Positions 62,486-64,000 of a stretch of 64,000 bases of DNA are shown in pieces. The notes under the pieces are model-generated. The model saw nothing but the letters and a program-made list of their open reading frames with translations. It ran no database searches and was not told where the DNA came from. Source of the stretch: Wolinella sp963540505 (GTDB lineage: Bacteria; Campylobacterota; Campylobacteria; Campylobacterales; Helicobacteraceae); NCBI GenBank assembly GCA_963540505.1, contig CAUTMV010000001.1, positions 124,001-188,000 of the forward strand, in the 5' to 3' direction. Each line of letters starts with the position of its first letter. Position 1 is the first letter of the stretch. Both the position numbers and the translations under genes were made by a program.

Positions 62486-63211
62486 ATGAATCTGCGAGGT
62501 GGAGGAGGGAATTTAGCGCTATCTTTTCTGCTTTCAAGCACGATTCACGCCCTAATCATCGCAGGAATCGTCTATGAGGGTCGCACTCATGCAAGCCTCT
62601 CTAATACGCAAAGTCCCACTCGCAGTCTTGGCATTTCCTTATCGCAAATTTCTGATAGCAACACTAGGCAGGAGGCGGCGTCCAGCGCGCCAAAGCCCCC
62701 TCCTAAACCTCCACATCGTAAAAAAAAGATGCACCACCCCAAGAAAAAAAGTATCATTCAAAAGCCCCCCTGTAAAGAGTGCATGCACGCAAAAGAGGAA
62801 TCTGAGGAGATTCCCACGCCAGAGAGCGAAATGGCGGGGAATATTCAAGCCCAAAATGATTTTACCTCCGAAGGGGGTGCTCGCAGCAGCGGGGAGGCTT
62901 CTCTTGAGATAGTAGAGGGGGGTGCGAATCTCTCGGGGCTAGTTTTGAGCGCGATTAAAAGGCACACGACCTATCCGCCGAGGGCTCTTGAGCTGGGGTT
63001 AGAAGGCAGGGTATATGTGAAGTTTAGGCTGCTTAATGCCGATGAGTTTGAGTATATCGAGATTGCCAAAAGTAGCGGCTACATTATCCTTGATAAGCAT
63101 GTGAAACAGATCCTTAAATCTGCCAAAAAATCTCTACCTAAAGAGGCGATCGGGGTTCATATTTCAGTGCCCATTGTGTTTAATATCGATCATACAAAAG
63201 GGGAGCGGTGA
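62486..63211 (+). CDS. TonB-like energy transducer
   Basis: This 241-residue protein has an N-terminal membrane helix (LALSFLLSSTIHALIIAGIVY), a Pro/Lys-rich periplasmic stretch and a C-terminal TonB domain (TTYPPRALELGLEGRVYVKF). It passes proton-motive force from ExbBD to the receptor upstream. The periplasmic linker holds an unusual CKECMHAKEE, a Cys-x-x-Cys-x-x-His set that could bind metal or form a disulfide. It follows the receptor by 17 bases and precedes an ABC ATPase by two. Confidence 0.88.
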   Translation: MNLRGGGGNLALSFLLSSTIHALIIAGIVYEGRTHASLSNTQSPTRSLGISLSQISDSNTRQEAASSAPKPPPKPPHRKKKMHHPKKKSIIQKPPCKECMHAKEESEEIPTPESEMAGNIQAQNDFTSEGGARSSGEASLEIVEGGANLSGLVLSAIKRHTTYPPRALELGLEGRVYVKFRLLNADEFEYIEIAKSSGYIILDKHVKQILKSAKKSLPKEAIGVHISVPIVFNIDHTKGER

Positions 63212-63213
63212 TC

Positions 63214-64000
63214 ATGTCAGAAGCAGTCATTGAGTGTCGTCATTTGACGCAATATTATGGGGCGAAGCGAATTTATGAGGATTTGAATTTTTGCGTAAAA
63301 CAGGGGAGCGTCGTGGGGCTGCTCGGGAAAAATGGCGTAGGTAAAAGCACGACGATTAATATCCTCATGGGGAATCTAAGACCCACCCAAGGCGAATGCC
63401 TCATTTTTGGCGAAGAGAGCACGCGTCTTAGTGCTAAAACTAGGGCGAGAATCGGGCTTTTGTATGAAGGGCATGTTACGTATGATTATCTGAAAATTAA
63501 AGATCTTTACGCTCTGTATGCGAGTGAATATCGCGCACAATTCAAAGAAGATCGCTTCTTTGAGCTCTTTTCCAAACTCGGAGTAAGTTTCGAGCAGAAG
63601 ATCTCGACTCTCTCATGCGGGCAGCGTTCGCAAGTGGTGCTTGGGCTATTGTTTGCCAGCGATCCTGATTTATTGATTCTTGATGATTACTCTTTGGGGC
63701 TTGATACGGGGTATCGTCGGCTATTTATCGACTACCTCAGGGAATACATCAAGGAGGGCAACAAAAGTGTGCTCATGACGACGCATATCGTCAATGATCT
63801 TGAGGGGCTGCTTGATGAGCTTGTGATTATGCGCAAGGATGCGCAGCCTTTAGTGATGGATTTTAAAAGCTTTAGAGAGGGGTTTCGTGGGTATTCTCTG
63901 CCAAAGAGCTGTGAATACCGCGATATAGCGGGAATCGAGACGATTCTCGAGCTCAAAGAGGAGCGGCAGATTTTTGGCTTTTTCAAGGAGATTCCGCCTC
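63214..64000 (+). CDS. ABC transporter ATP-binding protein (partial)
   Basis: The open frame runs off the right edge after 262 codons. It has Walker A LLGKNGVGKSTTI, a signature-like STLSCGQRSQV and Walker B LLILDDYSLGLD, then the switch His in MTTHIVNDLEG. The catalytic Glu that usually follows the Walker B Asp is replaced by Asp, and the signature (normally LSGGQ) is LSCGQ. This resembles export-type (CcmA/NatA-like) ATPases. ATG 63214 is two bases after the TonB stop. A role in metal or substrate uptake with the receptor is inference. Confidence 0.85.
   Translation, partial: MSEAVIECRHLTQYYGAKRIYEDLNFCVKQGSVVGLLGKNGVGKSTTINILMGNLRPTQGECLIFGEESTRLSAKTRARIGLLYEGHVTYDYLKIKDLYALYASEYRAQFKEDRFFELFSKLGVSFEQKISTLSCGQRSQVVLGLLFASDPDLLILDDYSLGLDTGYRRLFIDYLREYIKEGNKSVLMTTHIVNDLEGLLDELVIMRKDAQPLVMDFKSFREGFRGYSLPKSCEYRDIAGIETILELKEERQIFGFFKEIPP

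Noticed and set aside
1..64000. CRISPR arrays, tRNA/rRNA genes, insertion sequences, prophage
   Set aside because: No spaced repeats, cloverleaf-like stretches, transposases or integrases were seen on either strand; the recurrent GGAATC word is dispersed and is not an array.

Overview
The window comes from a Campylobacterota bacterium, most likely a Helicobacteraceae member (Helicobacter or Wolinella type) with fairly high GC for the group (about half, estimated by eye). The evidence is the block metK-ferredoxin-ndk-DUF177-rpmF-plsX-fabH, a FlaB-type flagellin behind a sigma-54 promoter, a Maf/DUF115 motility accessory protein, the run lpxC-minC-M23 peptidase, and an atpB gene standing apart from other ATP synthase genes. 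I found no tRNA, rRNA, CRISPR array, insertion sequence or prophage. No gene-free stretch exceeds 300 bases; the longest are 8465-8745 and 52937-53183.

Layout. 1-10740 is housekeeping: a partial Ca2+/Na+ antiporter, peroxiredoxin, metK, ferredoxin, ndk, the rpmF-plsX-fabH lipid block, a CcoI-type copper ATPase and a chemoreceptor. 10813-34447 is one long run of tightly packed minus-strand genes for surface glycan synthesis. 34448-38240 holds the divergent sigma-54 promoter, flaB and the Maf gene. 38357-58052 is a mix of core genes (gdhA, kdsB, tsaB, lpxC, minC, flhB, mobA, moaA, gatB, gpsA, trpS, bioC, secG, frr, pyrE) with one phase-variable outer-membrane protein. 58120-64000 has atpB, a ThiE-like gene, a TonB-dependent receptor, a dedicated TonB-like protein and the start of an ABC ATPase.

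The most striking system is at 10813-18648. These genes match, one for one, the steps known from Campylobacter jejuni for O-methyl phosphoramidate (MeOPN) synthesis: L-glutamine kinase, CTP:phosphoglutamine cytidylyltransferase, gamma-glutamyl-CDP-amidate hydrolase, CysC-like cytidine diphosphoramidate kinase and two methyltransferases. Added to these are a CysQ-type 3'-phosphatase and a DUF2972/sulfotransferase-like candidate transferase. Upstream in the same run are UDP-diaminouronic-acid genes (WbpB and WbpD types), two asparagine-synthetase-like amidotransferases, glycosyltransferases, and two proteins sharing an N-terminal domain, leading up to flaB and Maf. No capsule export genes are seen, so the modification may go onto flagellin glycan or lipooligosaccharide (inference).

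Three 11-nt G/C tracts lie inside the start regions of the second methyltransferase, the DUF2972 gene and an outer-membrane protein. The last two are out of frame in this sequence (OFF) and would be ON with 10 or 13 bases. At the DNA level the whole window is strongly enriched in GGAATC/GATTCC, which also forms the stems of at least seven intergenic hairpins. That pattern resembles the DNA uptake sequences of other bacteria.
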